Shown: positions 17,037-27,204, counted from the stretch's first letter. The stretch is DNA of 57,080 bases from JBCAWW01 sp039024315 (GCA_039024315.1 JBCCQN010000023.1:1-57080), one strand, 5' to 3'. Notes: generated by a model from the letters alone, not told the origin. Made by a program: numbers and translations.

Positions 17037-18857
17037 ATGCCTAACTACTACTTTCGCTTGCTTTGTCTCGCTATCTCTGGCCTGCTTTTGGCTTGCCAGC
17101 CTTCCTCAAAACCCGCCCTTGAACTGGGTAAGTGGCAAAAATTGACCCTTAGTTTTACAGGACCAGAGAGTGCAGAGACAGCAGAAAAAAATCCCTTTAC
17201 TGATTATCGTCTTTGGGTGACTTTTAGCCAAGGGGATAAAAAATATGTGATTCCCGGTTTTTATGCAGCAGATGGTAATGCCGCCGAGACGAGTGCCGAG
17301 GCTGGCAATGTATGGCAGGTGCGTTTTCGACCGGATAAGGAAGGCCTTTGGGACTACGTAGCCTCGTTTCGCGAAGGGGAAAATATCGCTATCTCAGATG
17401 ATGCTACGGCCGGTAGCCCTACGGCTTTTGACGGAGAAAGTGGCCAGATCTTAGTGAAGCCACCAGTGGCTGGGGAAGAAGGCCGCTTACTAAGAGGAGA
17501 TACGCGCTATTTGCACTATGCTGAAAGTGGCCGCCCTTTTTTGAAAGGAGGAGCCGGGAGTCCCGAAAACTTCTTGGGATATGCTGATTTTGATGGTACC
17601 TATAAAGGCAAAGCTCCCGAAAAAAGAGCAGGCGAAGCTACCGCTAAAGAGGATCTCCATACTTACTCTCCCCACGAAAAAGATTGGCAAGCGGGTGATC
17701 TCACTTGGCAAAACGGTAAAGGGAAAGGTATCGTCGGAGCCTTAAATTATCTGGCCAACAAGGGTATGAATTCGGTCTATTTTTTGACCTTTAATGTCGA
17801 AGGAGATGGTAAAGACGTCTGGCCCTACACGGGCTATGAAATACGTGATCGCTTTGATTGTAGTAAATTGGATCAGTGGGAATTAGTCTTTGATTATATG
17901 GACGAAAAGGGGCTAATGCTGCACATTATCACCCAAGAAACCGAAAATGAAAAACTGCTCGATGATGGAGATACCGGCTTCCAACGTAGGCTATACTATC
18001 GCGAATTAATCGCTCGTTTTGCCCACCATAAAGCCATTACTTGGAATATGGGAGAAGAAAATGGTCCTGCAGATTTCTCACCCAATGGTCAGAGCCTAGC
18101 GCAACAAAAAGCAATGGTCAATTATTTCAAAACTCACGATCCTTACCAAAATATGGTGGTTATTCACTCTCATGCCAACAAAAAATTGCGCTACGAGATG
18201 TTTGACCGTTTGCTAGATGAACCTTATTTAGATGGGATTTCGATACAAGCGGCCAAACGCTACAATGTCCATCAAGATACCAAAGACTGGCTGGCAAAAT
18301 CAGCAGAGATAGATCGACCTTGGGTGGTTTGCATTGACGAAATCGGTCATTTTTCGCGTGGTGTTGATAATGATGCTCGCCCTGATAACAATCAAGATTC
18401 TGTACGCGCAGAGGTGCTTTGGGGCAACTTGATGGCTGGCGGCGGTGGCTCCGAATGGTATTTTGGCTACCTCAATCCCGAAAATGATCTAGGCTGCGAA
18501 GATTGGCGCTCCCGTGAAAATGTTTGGAATTATACTAAGCATGCCTTAGACTTTTTTCAGCTGTATTTGCCCTTTGAAGAGATGTATCCTGCGGACGAAC
18601 GCTTAGTCGGGGACGAGTCCTATTGTTTGGCTAAGGCAGGGGAAATATATGCCGTATATTTTTTAGCAGGGGGGACAGGGACCCTGGATTTGAGGGATCA
18701 AAAAGGCACTTTTTCAATAAAATGGTATGACCCTCGCAGTGGAGGGGCTTTAGAGGACGGTTCCATCTTAGAGACGAGTGGTGGTAGCCTTGTTGAATTG
18801 GGTAATCCACCCGCGGAGCCTGATAAAGATTGGGCTGTTTTGGTCCAAAAAAAGTGA
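17037..18857 (+). CDS. DUF5060 domain lipoprotein, glycoside hydrolase-like
   Basis: The ATG at 17037 gives a lipoprotein signal (LAISGLLLACQPS). The frame is open upstream to about 16815 but overlaps the divergent SH3 gene. Residues 30-150 match DUF5060, a beta-sandwich found before TIM barrels in sugar-acting proteins: NPFTDYRLWVTFSQGDKKYVIPGFY and WQVRFRPDKEGLWDYVAS. The centre looks like a TIM-barrel domain (GNLMAGGGGSEWYFGYLN and EIGHFSRGVDND). The C terminus (GTFSIKWYDPRSGG) resembles the putative collagen-binding domain seen in such proteins. A surface glycosidase is a reasonable inference. It stands just upstream of the PUL but is separated by 494 bp. Confidence 0.78.
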   Translation: MPNYYFRLLCLAISGLLLACQPSSKPALELGKWQKLTLSFTGPESAETAEKNPFTDYRLWVTFSQGDKKYVIPGFYAADGNAAETSAEAGNVWQVRFRPDKEGLWDYVASFREGENIAISDDATAGSPTAFDGESGQILVKPPVAGEEGRLLRGDTRYLHYAESGRPFLKGGAGSPENFLGYADFDGTYKGKAPEKRAGEATAKEDLHTYSPHEKDWQAGDLTWQNGKGKGIVGALNYLANKGMNSVYFLTFNVEGDGKDVWPYTGYEIRDRFDCSKLDQWELVFDYMDEKGLMLHIITQETENEKLLDDGDTGFQRRLYYRELIARFAHHKAITWNMGEENGPADFSPNGQSLAQQKAMVNYFKTHDPYQNMVVIHSHANKKLRYEMFDRLLDEPYLDGISIQAAKRYNVHQDTKDWLAKSAEIDRPWVVCIDEIGHFSRGVDNDARPDNNQDSVRAEVLWGNLMAGGGGSEWYFGYLNPENDLGCEDWRSRENVWNYTKHALDFFQLYLPFEEMYPADERLVGDESYCLAKAGEIYAVYFLAGGTGTLDLRDQKGTFSIKWYDPRSGGALEDGSILETSGGSLVELGNPPAEPDKDWAVLVQKK

Positions 18858-19351
18858 GGCGGCGGTTTTTTTAATGCCTGCTGCGCAGAACGCTTATTCA
18901 TGCCGAAAGTGTAGAGACACAAGATTTGTCGAGCGGTAATTAAAACCATCGGATAATCATTTCAACAAAGTCCTGAGAATCGGGATCGGCACAATGAAAC
19001 AAAATGTGGCTTCAGCAAAATGTCTTCCTGAGCCTTGCCTAAAGACCTTTATTATCTCATCACTGCTGTGCAGAACGCTCATCTCCAAAGCCAAAGCTAG
19101 TGCAGCATTAAAGGCAAGTTAAAGTTTACTAAGGAGATACTGCTTATTTCAAAAAAGGGGCTTAAAGCCTCCTGATTTGGACAGTCCGCAAGCTAATTTG
19201 TTGTAAATTGTATAGACAACTACAGTGACAAGTTATTGCTACGTGATTTGAAAGATGCTGGGTAGGGCTTGGCCTTGCCGAACGCTCAGTTTTCTCTATT
19301 TATTCCTAATAAACGAGTCGCTCTAGTACCTGAAATACAATAAGGACTTCA
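18858..19351. repeat. Long intergenic region with three same-direction AACGCT motifs
   Basis: Three motifs point the same way: 18878-18894 (canonical CTGC/GCAG 17-mer), 19063-19079 (same stem with a TGT loop) and 19270-19286 (TGGC/GCCG stem, CTT loop). I see no gene. AAAAAAGGGGCTTAAAGCC lies at about 19152-19170. This 494-bp region should hold the promoter of the SusC operon, but I found no full TTTG-N18-TAnnTTTG match. Confidence 0.65.
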
Positions 19352-22315
19352 ATGACTACTCGTATCTATTTTTGCGTACTATTTTTGACGATACAAGCCT
19401 TTGCCTACGGCCAAGGCTTAAAAATTGAGGGAACGGTAACTGCTGAGGACGATGGCCAGCCTTTGGCCGGTGCTAGCGTGGTTTTGCTAGGGACTAATCG
19501 TGGGGTCAATACCGATGCAGAGGGTAAGTTTCAAATCACCCTAAATAAAGCAGAGGACAGTTTACAGATCTCTTACTATGGCTATCTTAGTCAAGTGGTC
19601 AAACCCAGCAGGCAGCGCCTACTCAATATCCAGTTGGTAGCAGATGCTCAAAGCCTTGATGATGTGGTAGTCATTGGTTATGGTCGGATGCGTAAGAGCG
19701 ATTTGACCGGATCGGTTTATTCGGTACGAGGAGATGATTTGGTCAAAAACCCCGCTGCCAATCCCTTACAAGCCTTGCAAGGCAAAGTGCCGGGGGTACA
19801 GATAAGTAGTGCTTCTGGTAATCCGGGAGAAAGTCCCATCGTGAGAATTCGTGGCATCGCTACGCTTTTGGGTGGTGCAGGACCTGTATTTGTAGTTGAT
19901 GGGGTGATCTTGGATGATATTAGTTTCCTCAATAGCGGGGATATAGAATCGATAGAGGTGCTCAAGGATGCTTCTGCAACGGCTATCTATGGAACAAGGG
20001 GCGCCAATGGCGTTATCATCATCAGTACCAAGAGAGGCGTAGCAGGTAAGCCTAGGGTACAATTTAGCGCTTCGCATAGTCTCGAATCTGTCGCCAATCA
20101 GATCGATTTGCTCAATGGGAGGGAGTTTGCCGCGGTCGTCAACGAAATTGCGCCTGCGACCTACAACAATATTGACCTCCTACCGAATGTTGATTGGCAG
20201 GATTTGATCTTTCAGGACAACGCGCCGATTCAGCAATACGAACTTTCAACCTCTGGGGCAGAAGGAAGGCATAGTTATTACTTAGGGGGAAGCTATTACC
20301 GGCAAGAAGGGGTGATTGAGCGTTCCGCGTATGAGCGGATCACCCTCAAACTCAACAACAGCTTTAAGGCTACCTCCTTTTTGACTCTAGGCAATAATTT
20401 GACCTTCTCCCAAGAGCGCAAAGAATTTGGCCCTAATGTGGTCGCAAGCGCTTATCGAGCTTGGCCGACCAATGAGCCTCTGGATGATGAAGGCAACTTT
20501 TTGGAGGTCATGGGTAGTGGCAATCCCATAGCAGCCCTCAATTTCGGGGAAAACTACAATCGCAGGCTGAGAGCCATTGCAAACCTCTATGCGGAGGTGA
20601 AGTTTTTGAAAGACTTTACCTTTAGATCGAGTTACCAAGCGGATTTGGCATATACCAAAAGCACCTTTTTTAGCCCAGTGTTTTTTGTCTCTCCCACTCA
20701 ACAAAACGAAACCAGCGACCTCGCCAAAACAGCCAGAGATGAAGCTACATGGATTTTTGAGAATACTTTGCGTTACAACAAAAATCTCGAAAATCACCGT
20801 TTTGAAGTGCTGGCGGGCTATACTGCCCAAAGCACTAAGCGCGAAGGGCTAACGGGTACGATTGAAAATTTATTGAGAGAACGTCCAGAGTTTTACTATC
20901 TGGATGCTGGTGATGGTACCACGATTGATGCTTTTAACAATCTGGAAAGCTTTGCCTATATCTCCTACCTCTTCCGCTTCAACTATGTCCTGAAGGACCG
21001 CTATTTATTTACGGCGACCTTCAGGCGAGATGGCTCCTCCAAATTTGGCCCTGAAAATCGCTATGGAAACTTTCCCGCCTTGGCCTTAGGATGGCGATTA
21101 TCGGAAGAACCCTTTTTGCAAAGCTTTAGTGCGTTGAGCAATCTGAAGCTGAGAGCTAGTTGGGGAATCAATGGCAATGACCAGATCCCTTTCCGCTCAC
21201 GTTTCGCGCGGGTAAATGGCAACAGTCTTGAAGCAGTTTTTGGACAGGACGAATCTCTGTTTCCAGGGGCCACTTTAGCAGATGCAGGTAATCCCGACTT
21301 ACAATGGGAAGATACCGAAACCATAGATATAGGGCTGGAATTTGGCTTCTTTGACAACAAGTTGACGGGTGAGATTGATTATTTCAATAAGCGAACCAAT
21401 AGGGTTTTGGTGCCTTTATTGTTGCCGGCCCATTTTGGGAACGGTCCGTTTCGTAGGGTGGTGTTTAATGCTGCCGACATTCGGAACGTAGGCTTGGAGT
21501 TTTTTGTCAATTGGAAGGAGCAAAGAGGCGACTTTGTTTACAGCATCAGTTTGCTGGGCTCAAGATTGAGAAATGAGACTTTGGATATTGGGGCGGCGGA
21601 TGAATTTATCCAAGATGGTAGTCTCGGTAACGGACAATTGGTAACGCGTACGGAGACAGGAATTCCGGTGGGCTCCTTTTATGGTTTTAAGGTAGCTGGT
21701 GTATTCCAAAACGAAGAGGAATTGGGACAATTTCCGACCCTCTCAGGGCAACGAGTCGGCGATCTCCGCTATGAAGATATCAATGGCGATGGGACCATCA
21801 ATACAGACGATCGCACCATTTTAGGTTCTTATATCCCTGATTATCTGTTTGGCTTCAACTTTTCTGTCGGCTACAAAGGGTTTACCCTAGATGCGGATAT
21901 CCAAGGGCAACAAGGCAATGAAATTTACAATGGAAAACGAGCCGTCAGGCCAGAGCTGTACAATTATGAAGGCTACATCCGAGACCGCTGGACGGGGGAG
22001 GGGACTAGCGATACTCAGCCACGTTTGACTACCGGAGGGGTAAATTACAGCCCTTCGGACTGGTTTATTGAAGATGGCTCATTTCTACGATTGAGAAGCC
22101 TAACGCTTAGCTATGACTTTTCGTCCTCACTCGTGAGGCGCTTGCGCATGCAAGATGTGCGACTTTTCCTACGAGGGACCAATCTCTACACCTTGAGCCG
22201 TTTTTCTGGCTATAGTCCTGAGCTGGCGAGCGCGAATGTGCTTTCCTCGGGTATCGATCTAGGGACTTATCCGATTACTTCTGTTTACACTATTGGCCTA
22301 AACATATCTCTATAA
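19352..22315 (+). CDS. SusC/RagA family TonB-linked outer membrane transporter
   Basis: The 987-residue protein has a signal peptide (to about residue 21), a carboxypeptidase-regulatory-like domain (KIEGTVTAEDDGQPLAGASV, residues 25-100), then the SusC signature DDVVVIGYGRMRKSDLTG and a plug domain with VPGVQISSASGNPGESPIVR and ATAIYGTRGANGVIII. The rest is a TonB-dependent barrel ending in an aromatic strand pattern. It imports oligosaccharides across the outer membrane together with SusD, which starts 6 bp downstream. Hairpin-AACG motifs lie at 20319-20338 (CCGC/GCGG, minus), 21429-21443 (CCCA/TGGG) and 21474-21488 (CCGA/TCGG). Confidence 0.95.
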   Translation: MTTRIYFCVLFLTIQAFAYGQGLKIEGTVTAEDDGQPLAGASVVLLGTNRGVNTDAEGKFQITLNKAEDSLQISYYGYLSQVVKPSRQRLLNIQLVADAQSLDDVVVIGYGRMRKSDLTGSVYSVRGDDLVKNPAANPLQALQGKVPGVQISSASGNPGESPIVRIRGIATLLGGAGPVFVVDGVILDDISFLNSGDIESIEVLKDASATAIYGTRGANGVIIISTKRGVAGKPRVQFSASHSLESVANQIDLLNGREFAAVVNEIAPATYNNIDLLPNVDWQDLIFQDNAPIQQYELSTSGAEGRHSYYLGGSYYRQEGVIERSAYERITLKLNNSFKATSFLTLGNNLTFSQERKEFGPNVVASAYRAWPTNEPLDDEGNFLEVMGSGNPIAALNFGENYNRRLRAIANLYAEVKFLKDFTFRSSYQADLAYTKSTFFSPVFFVSPTQQNETSDLAKTARDEATWIFENTLRYNKNLENHRFEVLAGYTAQSTKREGLTGTIENLLRERPEFYYLDAGDGTTIDAFNNLESFAYISYLFRFNYVLKDRYLFTATFRRDGSSKFGPENRYGNFPALALGWRLSEEPFLQSFSALSNLKLRASWGINGNDQIPFRSRFARVNGNSLEAVFGQDESLFPGATLADAGNPDLQWEDTETIDIGLEFGFFDNKLTGEIDYFNKRTNRVLVPLLLPAHFGNGPFRRVVFNAADIRNVGLEFFVNWKEQRGDFVYSISLLGSRLRNETLDIGAADEFIQDGSLGNGQLVTRTETGIPVGSFYGFKVAGVFQNEEELGQFPTLSGQRVGDLRYEDINGDGTINTDDRTILGSYIPDYLFGFNFSVGYKGFTLDADIQGQQGNEIYNGKRAVRPELYNYEGYIRDRWTGEGTSDTQPRLTTGGVNYSPSDWFIEDGSFLRLRSLTLSYDFSSSLVRRLRMQDVRLFLRGTNLYTLSRFSGYSPELASANVLSSGIDLGTYPITSVYTIGLNISL

Positions 22316-22321
22316 AGCATC

Positions 22322-23818
22322 ATGCAAAAGTACCCACTCACCACACTTAGCCAATTGTTCCTGCTGACGCTTTGCCTGAGCTTCTCGGCTTGTAGGGAAG
22401 ATTTTTTAGAAATTGGTCTATTCGCAGAATTGGAAGAAACCAATTTCATGCAGTCTGAATCAGACGCTCGCTTGGCCACCAATGCAATCTATAATGTACT
22501 GCGAGAGTGGCGCTATCATGGCGGTTTTCCCATCATAGATATAATGTCTGATGATGCCGGTAAGGGCAGTAATCCTACGGACGGAATTCAGATTCTTGCT
22601 TTTGATGATTTCACTTTTACCCCTGATGCTGCATCGGTTAGTGGTTGGTACTCACAACTATATGTGGGAGTAAAGCGAGCCAATCTGGTGATCAATCGGA
22701 CGCCAGAGATTACAGATATGAGTGAGCTGAGCAAAGCGCAATTGATAGGCGAAGCCCGCTTCTTACGCGCCTTGACTTATTTTCAGCTAGTAAGAGTCTA
22801 TGGAGATGTACCCCTAATCTTGACTGTCAATCCAGAGCGAAAAGTGGCTCGTACGCCTGCGAATGAGGTGTATGATCTTATCATTGAAGACTTACAATAT
22901 GCAGCTGAAAATCTGTTAGAAAGAAGTGATTATCCGGCTGAAGAATTAGGGCGCGCAACGCGCGGAGCAGCCAAAGGCTTACTGGCCAAGGTTTACCTCT
23001 TTCGCAGTGACTTTGCCAATGCTGAGAAGTTTGCCTTAGAGGTCATCAACTCTGCTGAATACAGCCTTGATCCAGATTTCGCTAATGCCCTGTCCGCCAC
23101 AGGAGAGTTTGGCTCTGGTTCTCTCTTTGAAGTAGGGGCGACGGATGATGGATTTACCCAAGGAGGCCATCAGTATGGCAACACTCAAGGTATTAGAGGT
23201 ACGCCAGACCGAGGTTGGGGCTTTAATCGCCCTACCTACGACCTCATTCAGGCCTTTGATAGTGATGATCCGCGTATGGACGCGACCATCGCTTTTCTTG
23301 GAGAAATGCTGGGGGGAATCGTTCTCCAAGGAGATCCTACTACCCCAGATACTGTTTACTTTGAAGGCACCAACCAGATCAAAGAACTGGAATGCTACAA
23401 CCAAAAAGCTTGGACACCTGGTACGACTCCATTGGCTTCTTGGGATCATAATGTGAGAATGCTGCGCTATGCTGATGTCTTGCTTATAGCTGCAGAAGCC
23501 CTCAATGAAAACAGTAAAGCCAACGAGGCACTGGTCTATCTCAACCAAGTGCGTGAGCGGGCCAGAGGAGGTAATCCTAATACTTTGCCAGAGATCATGG
23601 AGACGGATCAAACCGCCCTGCGGCAACTGATTTGGGAAGAAAGACGTCTTGAGTTAGCACTGGAACAACATCGTTTCTTTGATTTGGTCCGGACGGGACA
23701 GGCTGCGACAGTCCTTGGACCCTTGGGTTTTGTCGCCGGCAAACATGAATTGTTTCCAATCCCACAAAGTGAAATAGATTTGTCAGAAGGAACCCTCAGC
23801 CAGAATCCTGGCTGGTAA
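22322..23818 (+). CDS. SusD/RagB family nutrient-binding lipoprotein
   Basis: A lipobox (LCLSFSACRED) anchors the protein in the outer membrane facing outward. RagB/SusD hallmarks are ARFLRALTYFQLVRVYGDVPL, GAAKGLLAKVYLF, VRMLRYADVLLIAAEALNE and the C-terminal IWEERRLELALEQHRFFDLVRTG. The protein has 498 residues, within the usual range. It caps the SusC barrel and captures glycans. The 6-bp spacing and same strand put it in one operon with the transporter. Confidence 0.96.
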   Translation: MQKYPLTTLSQLFLLTLCLSFSACREDFLEIGLFAELEETNFMQSESDARLATNAIYNVLREWRYHGGFPIIDIMSDDAGKGSNPTDGIQILAFDDFTFTPDAASVSGWYSQLYVGVKRANLVINRTPEITDMSELSKAQLIGEARFLRALTYFQLVRVYGDVPLILTVNPERKVARTPANEVYDLIIEDLQYAAENLLERSDYPAEELGRATRGAAKGLLAKVYLFRSDFANAEKFALEVINSAEYSLDPDFANALSATGEFGSGSLFEVGATDDGFTQGGHQYGNTQGIRGTPDRGWGFNRPTYDLIQAFDSDDPRMDATIAFLGEMLGGIVLQGDPTTPDTVYFEGTNQIKELECYNQKAWTPGTTPLASWDHNVRMLRYADVLLIAAEALNENSKANEALVYLNQVRERARGGNPNTLPEIMETDQTALRQLIWEERRLELALEQHRFFDLVRTGQAATVLGPLGFVAGKHELFPIPQSEIDLSEGTLSQNPGW

Positions 23819-23872
23819 AATAAAGTGAATCGACCTCAATTTTTGTAATAAAAGAACTACACTTCAAAGACT

Positions 23873-25150
23873 ATGAAAAATAACAAGCTGAACATTATTT
23901 ATCTCTTAGCCTGCTTACTGATGGTATTATCGGCCTGTAAGGAAGAATTGCCGGAAGCCTTGACGGTGAGTGCAATCGAAGCCAATGGTACAGATTTGAA
24001 AACAGGCGATGCGCTTACTTTGGATCTCAATGGTATCACTGCTGCGGTGGACGTGCCCCTAGATGCGGTCATTACGATTAATTTTAATAAAGCGCTGGAT
24101 CCCAATAATGAACTGGGGACCAATGTCAGCCTAAATAATGGCTCAGAGGATGTTGCTTTGACCCTTGCTTCCTCGGGTTCTATTTTGACCATCACGCCCA
24201 TGGAAAATTTAGATCGTGGCATTGTCTATATTCTAACTTTGGGGGGCGGATTACTAGCGGAAGACAATGGGCTCTTTAGCCAGACTACGAGAACTTTTAC
24301 TGCTGCAGGTCGTGCTGCAGTGACGCCTCCGCAGTCCGCCGCGCAGATGGCCTATTTTAAGTTAGATGGAGATGCCAATTCTAGTGTCGGAAACTATGAA
24401 GGGACTGAGATTGCGATTGAATACGGACTCGATCGTTTTGGTGATGTCGGCTCTGCCGCGATGTTTGACGGTGATGTGAGTATTATCGAAGTCCCCAATG
24501 GCGATCAGCTTTTGACCGATAGCTGGACGCTCAGCTATTGGCTCAAGGTCGATCCGACGGATCATGTCGGCGGACATTTTGTGATGGGTATTGGCGATCT
24601 ATATGGCTTTTTTATCGAGATCACCGGTAATATGAGTTCTATGAAATTTACTGGCCGTTATCAAAAAGACAATGCTACTACTATCGCCAATGATTTTTTT
24701 ATCAATGCTGATGGAAAAGACGCTAATAATGGCGGTTGGGAAGCCATCGAATTTGAAGCTGACCTTCGTAGCTCAGGCGGCCTCGCCAGTATCTTTGATC
24801 AGGAGTGGGCCCATATGGTCATTACCTACAATGGCGAAACCAATAAACGTTCCCTTTACCTGAATGGCCAACTGATCGAGACCGATAATCTCAATGCAGT
24901 GGCAGATCTCTCCAACATTACTGGGCTTACCTTTGATGATAGCGGCTCTGGCTCAGACGTGATTGGCAATGCTTTGGCCCTTGGTTTTAATCACGACCGC
25001 ACTACCACTCACTGGAGTAATACTTCTTGGGGCGATTACAACAAAGTGGACGCTAATCACTTCAAAGGGGCTATGGATGATGTGCGCTTTTTTGAAGCGG
25101 CTTATTCAGAGGCCGATGTACTAGAGCTTTATAATGCCGAGAAGCCCTAA
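23873..25150 (+). CDS. PUL lipoprotein with Ig-like and LamG/concanavalin-type domains
   Basis: The lipoprotein signal ends at LLMVLSACKEE. Residues 30-145 resemble the bacterial Ig-like fold found near PUL enzymes (DVPLDAVITINFNKALDP and RGIVYILTLGGG). Residues 155-425 form a LamG/concanavalin A-like jelly roll (AYFKLDGDANSS, DSWTLSYWLKVDP, WAHMVITYNGETNKRSLYLNGQ, GAMDDVRFFEAAYSEADVLELYN). No catalytic acid pair is evident, so it is probably a surface glycan-binding protein in the position usually held by SusE/F-like proteins. It lies 54 bp after SusD. A terminator-like hairpin follows at 25167-25201. Confidence 0.8.
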   Translation: MKNNKLNIIYLLACLLMVLSACKEELPEALTVSAIEANGTDLKTGDALTLDLNGITAAVDVPLDAVITINFNKALDPNNELGTNVSLNNGSEDVALTLASSGSILTITPMENLDRGIVYILTLGGGLLAEDNGLFSQTTRTFTAAGRAAVTPPQSAAQMAYFKLDGDANSSVGNYEGTEIAIEYGLDRFGDVGSAAMFDGDVSIIEVPNGDQLLTDSWTLSYWLKVDPTDHVGGHFVMGIGDLYGFFIEITGNMSSMKFTGRYQKDNATTIANDFFINADGKDANNGGWEAIEFEADLRSSGGLASIFDQEWAHMVITYNGETNKRSLYLNGQLIETDNLNAVADLSNITGLTFDDSGSGSDVIGNALALGFNHDRTTTHWSNTSWGDYNKVDANHFKGAMDDVRFFEAAYSEADVLELYNAEKP

Positions 25151-25166
25151 CAAAAAATACTTAACT

Positions 25167-25201
25167 AAAGGGTGGTGATTAACTACCCTTTATTCTTTTT
25201 T
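25167..25201 (+). terminator. Rho-independent terminator-like hairpin inside the PUL
   Basis: AAAGGGTGGT pairs with ACTACCCTTT (9 of 10 positions) around a GATTA loop, and ATTCTTTTTT follows. It lies between the LamG gene and the glucanase gene, so it may lower transcription of the last gene or mark a separate unit. Confidence 0.7.
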
Positions 25202-25221
25202 AAGCTTTATCCTTTTTTATT

Positions 25222-27204
25222 ATGCTGCGCGAACGCTTGATCTTAATATGCTGTGCCACCTTTCTGTGCCTTTCTGCCTGCAAGGAAACCCCGCCTGAGC
25301 CACCCGCTCCTGATTTTCTGCAGTTGATTTCAGCCAAGGTGGGAACTACTACTTTGGTTAGCGATCAAGTGGTGGAAGAGGCACCCTTAGATCAACCCGT
25401 GTTGGTGCGCTTTGCCTTGGCCCTGGATACAGAGAGCGCTATGGATCAAATCACTTTAGAGGACGAAGATAGCAACCCCTTAAATCTCAACTTCTCCTTT
25501 CTGGATAATGATAAAACAGTTTCTGCCCGCCCTGAACAGCCGTTAGATCCGGATACGAGCTATAATCTCTTGCTTGGGGATGAGATCAAAGCTCCTACGG
25601 GAGAGACTTTTCCTGGCGCAAGCTTTCCTTTCCGAACCTTAAGGCTACCACTAGTCTTGGAAGAGATTACGATCGATAACATCAATATGGATACTACAGG
25701 GCGATTGACTGAGATCCCTTTGAGTTTTGAGATCAAGGCGCGCTTCTCGCAGGCCATAGATCCTATGGAGTTAAGTAGCAAAGTGAGCGTAAGAAAAGGC
25801 AATAGTACCCTAGCGCTGGATGTGCAAGCGCTAGACAGCGAGAATAAATATTTCTCCATCAAAAATACGAGTGCTGCTTCACATATTGAGCGATACAATT
25901 TTCGCATTAGTACTGACCTACAAGCCTCATCAAACAATCCTTTTGAAGGCTTTGAAAAGGAATTCTATACCGAGATTGACTTGACGTCAAAGTTTCCTTT
26001 GCTCTCAGATGAAGACCTCCTTACCAAAGTACAAGAGCAGACTTTCAAATACTTTTGGGACTTTGGGCATCCCGTAAGTGGGCTTTCTAGAGAGCGAAAT
26101 ACTTCCGGCGATCTGGTCACCTCTGGTGGTTCTGGCTTTGGGGTGATGGCGATTATCGTTGCGATTGAACGTGGTTTTATTACCCGTGCTGAAGGCATCG
26201 AACGCCTAGAGACCATAGTCGCCTTCCTCGGGCAAGCTGATCGCTTTCATGGCGCTTGGTCCCATTGGCTCAATGGTGTCAGCGGGGACGTGATTCCCTT
26301 TAGTGCTAATGATGATGGGGGAGATTTGGTCGAGACCTCCTTCATGGCCATGGGCCTACTTTGTGCTCGTCAGTATCTCAACGATCAAGTTCCGGCGGAG
26401 GCTACGCTCATCGCGGAGATCAATACGCTTTGGGAAGAGATCGAATGGGATTGGTACACCCGCGGGCAAAATGCTCTTTATTGGCATTGGTCCCCCGGCA
26501 AAGGCTGGGTCATGAATATGAAGGTTTCAGGCTATAATGAGGCTTTGATTACCTATTTGATGGCCGCTTCTTCCCCTACCCACGGTATAGATTCTTTAGT
26601 CTATCATCAAGGTTGGGCGCGCAATGGCAGTATGGTCAACGGCAATACCTATTACAATACTACTCTGCCTCTAGGTCCTCCTTTAGGTGGTCCGCTATTT
26701 TTTGAACATTATACCTATTTGGGTATCAATCCCTTTGGTCTCACCGACCAATATGCCGACTACCAACAGCAAGTGGTCAATCATAGCCTGATCAACTATC
26801 AGTACTGCATCGACAACCCTAACAATTACGTTGGCTATAGTGCGGATTGCTGGGGGTTGACGGCTAGCGATGGGAATAATGGTTACTCAGCCCATGAGCC
26901 TGGAAATGATCGAGGAGTGATTACGCCTACGGCAGCCCTGTCATCTATGCCTTACACTCCCGACGAATCCATGGATGCCCTCAAGCATTTTTACTACGTG
27001 CTGGGAGACAAGCTTTGGGGACCTTATGGCTTCTATGATGCCTTCAATCTTACCGAAGGCTGGGTTGCTGACTCCTATTTGGCGATTGATCAAGGACCGA
27101 TTGTATGTATGATCGAAAACCATCGTACTGGCCTACTTTGGAATTTATTTATGTCTGCGCCAGAGGTGCAAAGTGGCTTAACTAAGCTAGGTTTCTCATA
27201 TTGA
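25222..27204 (+). CDS. Glucoamylase-family lipoprotein, GH144-like endo-beta-1,2-glucanase candidate
   Basis: A lipoprotein signal (TFLCLSACKET) leads two Ig-like domains (residues 30-145 and 150-255). The C-terminal 400 residues carry the Glycoamylase (PF10091) pattern: LLTKVQEQTFKYFWDFGHPVSGLSRER without the usual gap, GFGVMAIIVAIERGFI, GDLVETSFMAMGLLCAR, WHWSPGKGWVMNMKVSGYNEALI and GLWNLFMSAPEVQ. Characterised enzymes of this group in Bacteroidota are GH144 endo-beta-1,2-glucanases, so the PUL is predicted to act on beta-1,2-glucan. The start ATG-CTG-CGC-GAA-CGC-TTG is itself part of an AACGCT motif (25225-25237), an odd placement of the repeat. Confidence 0.8.
   Translation: MLRERLILICCATFLCLSACKETPPEPPAPDFLQLISAKVGTTTLVSDQVVEEAPLDQPVLVRFALALDTESAMDQITLEDEDSNPLNLNFSFLDNDKTVSARPEQPLDPDTSYNLLLGDEIKAPTGETFPGASFPFRTLRLPLVLEEITIDNINMDTTGRLTEIPLSFEIKARFSQAIDPMELSSKVSVRKGNSTLALDVQALDSENKYFSIKNTSAASHIERYNFRISTDLQASSNNPFEGFEKEFYTEIDLTSKFPLLSDEDLLTKVQEQTFKYFWDFGHPVSGLSRERNTSGDLVTSGGSGFGVMAIIVAIERGFITRAEGIERLETIVAFLGQADRFHGAWSHWLNGVSGDVIPFSANDDGGDLVETSFMAMGLLCARQYLNDQVPAEATLIAEINTLWEEIEWDWYTRGQNALYWHWSPGKGWVMNMKVSGYNEALITYLMAASSPTHGIDSLVYHQGWARNGSMVNGNTYYNTTLPLGPPLGGPLFFEHYTYLGINPFGLTDQYADYQQQVVNHSLINYQYCIDNPNNYVGYSADCWGLTASDGNNGYSAHEPGNDRGVITPTAALSSMPYTPDESMDALKHFYYVLGDKLWGPYGFYDAFNLTEGWVADSYLAIDQGPIVCMIENHRTGLLWNLFMSAPEVQSGLTKLGFSY

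Noticed and set aside
23036..23626. Antisense frame of 196 codons inside the SusD gene
   Set aside because: The plus-strand SusD protein is unambiguous; the antisense product shows no domain or signal.
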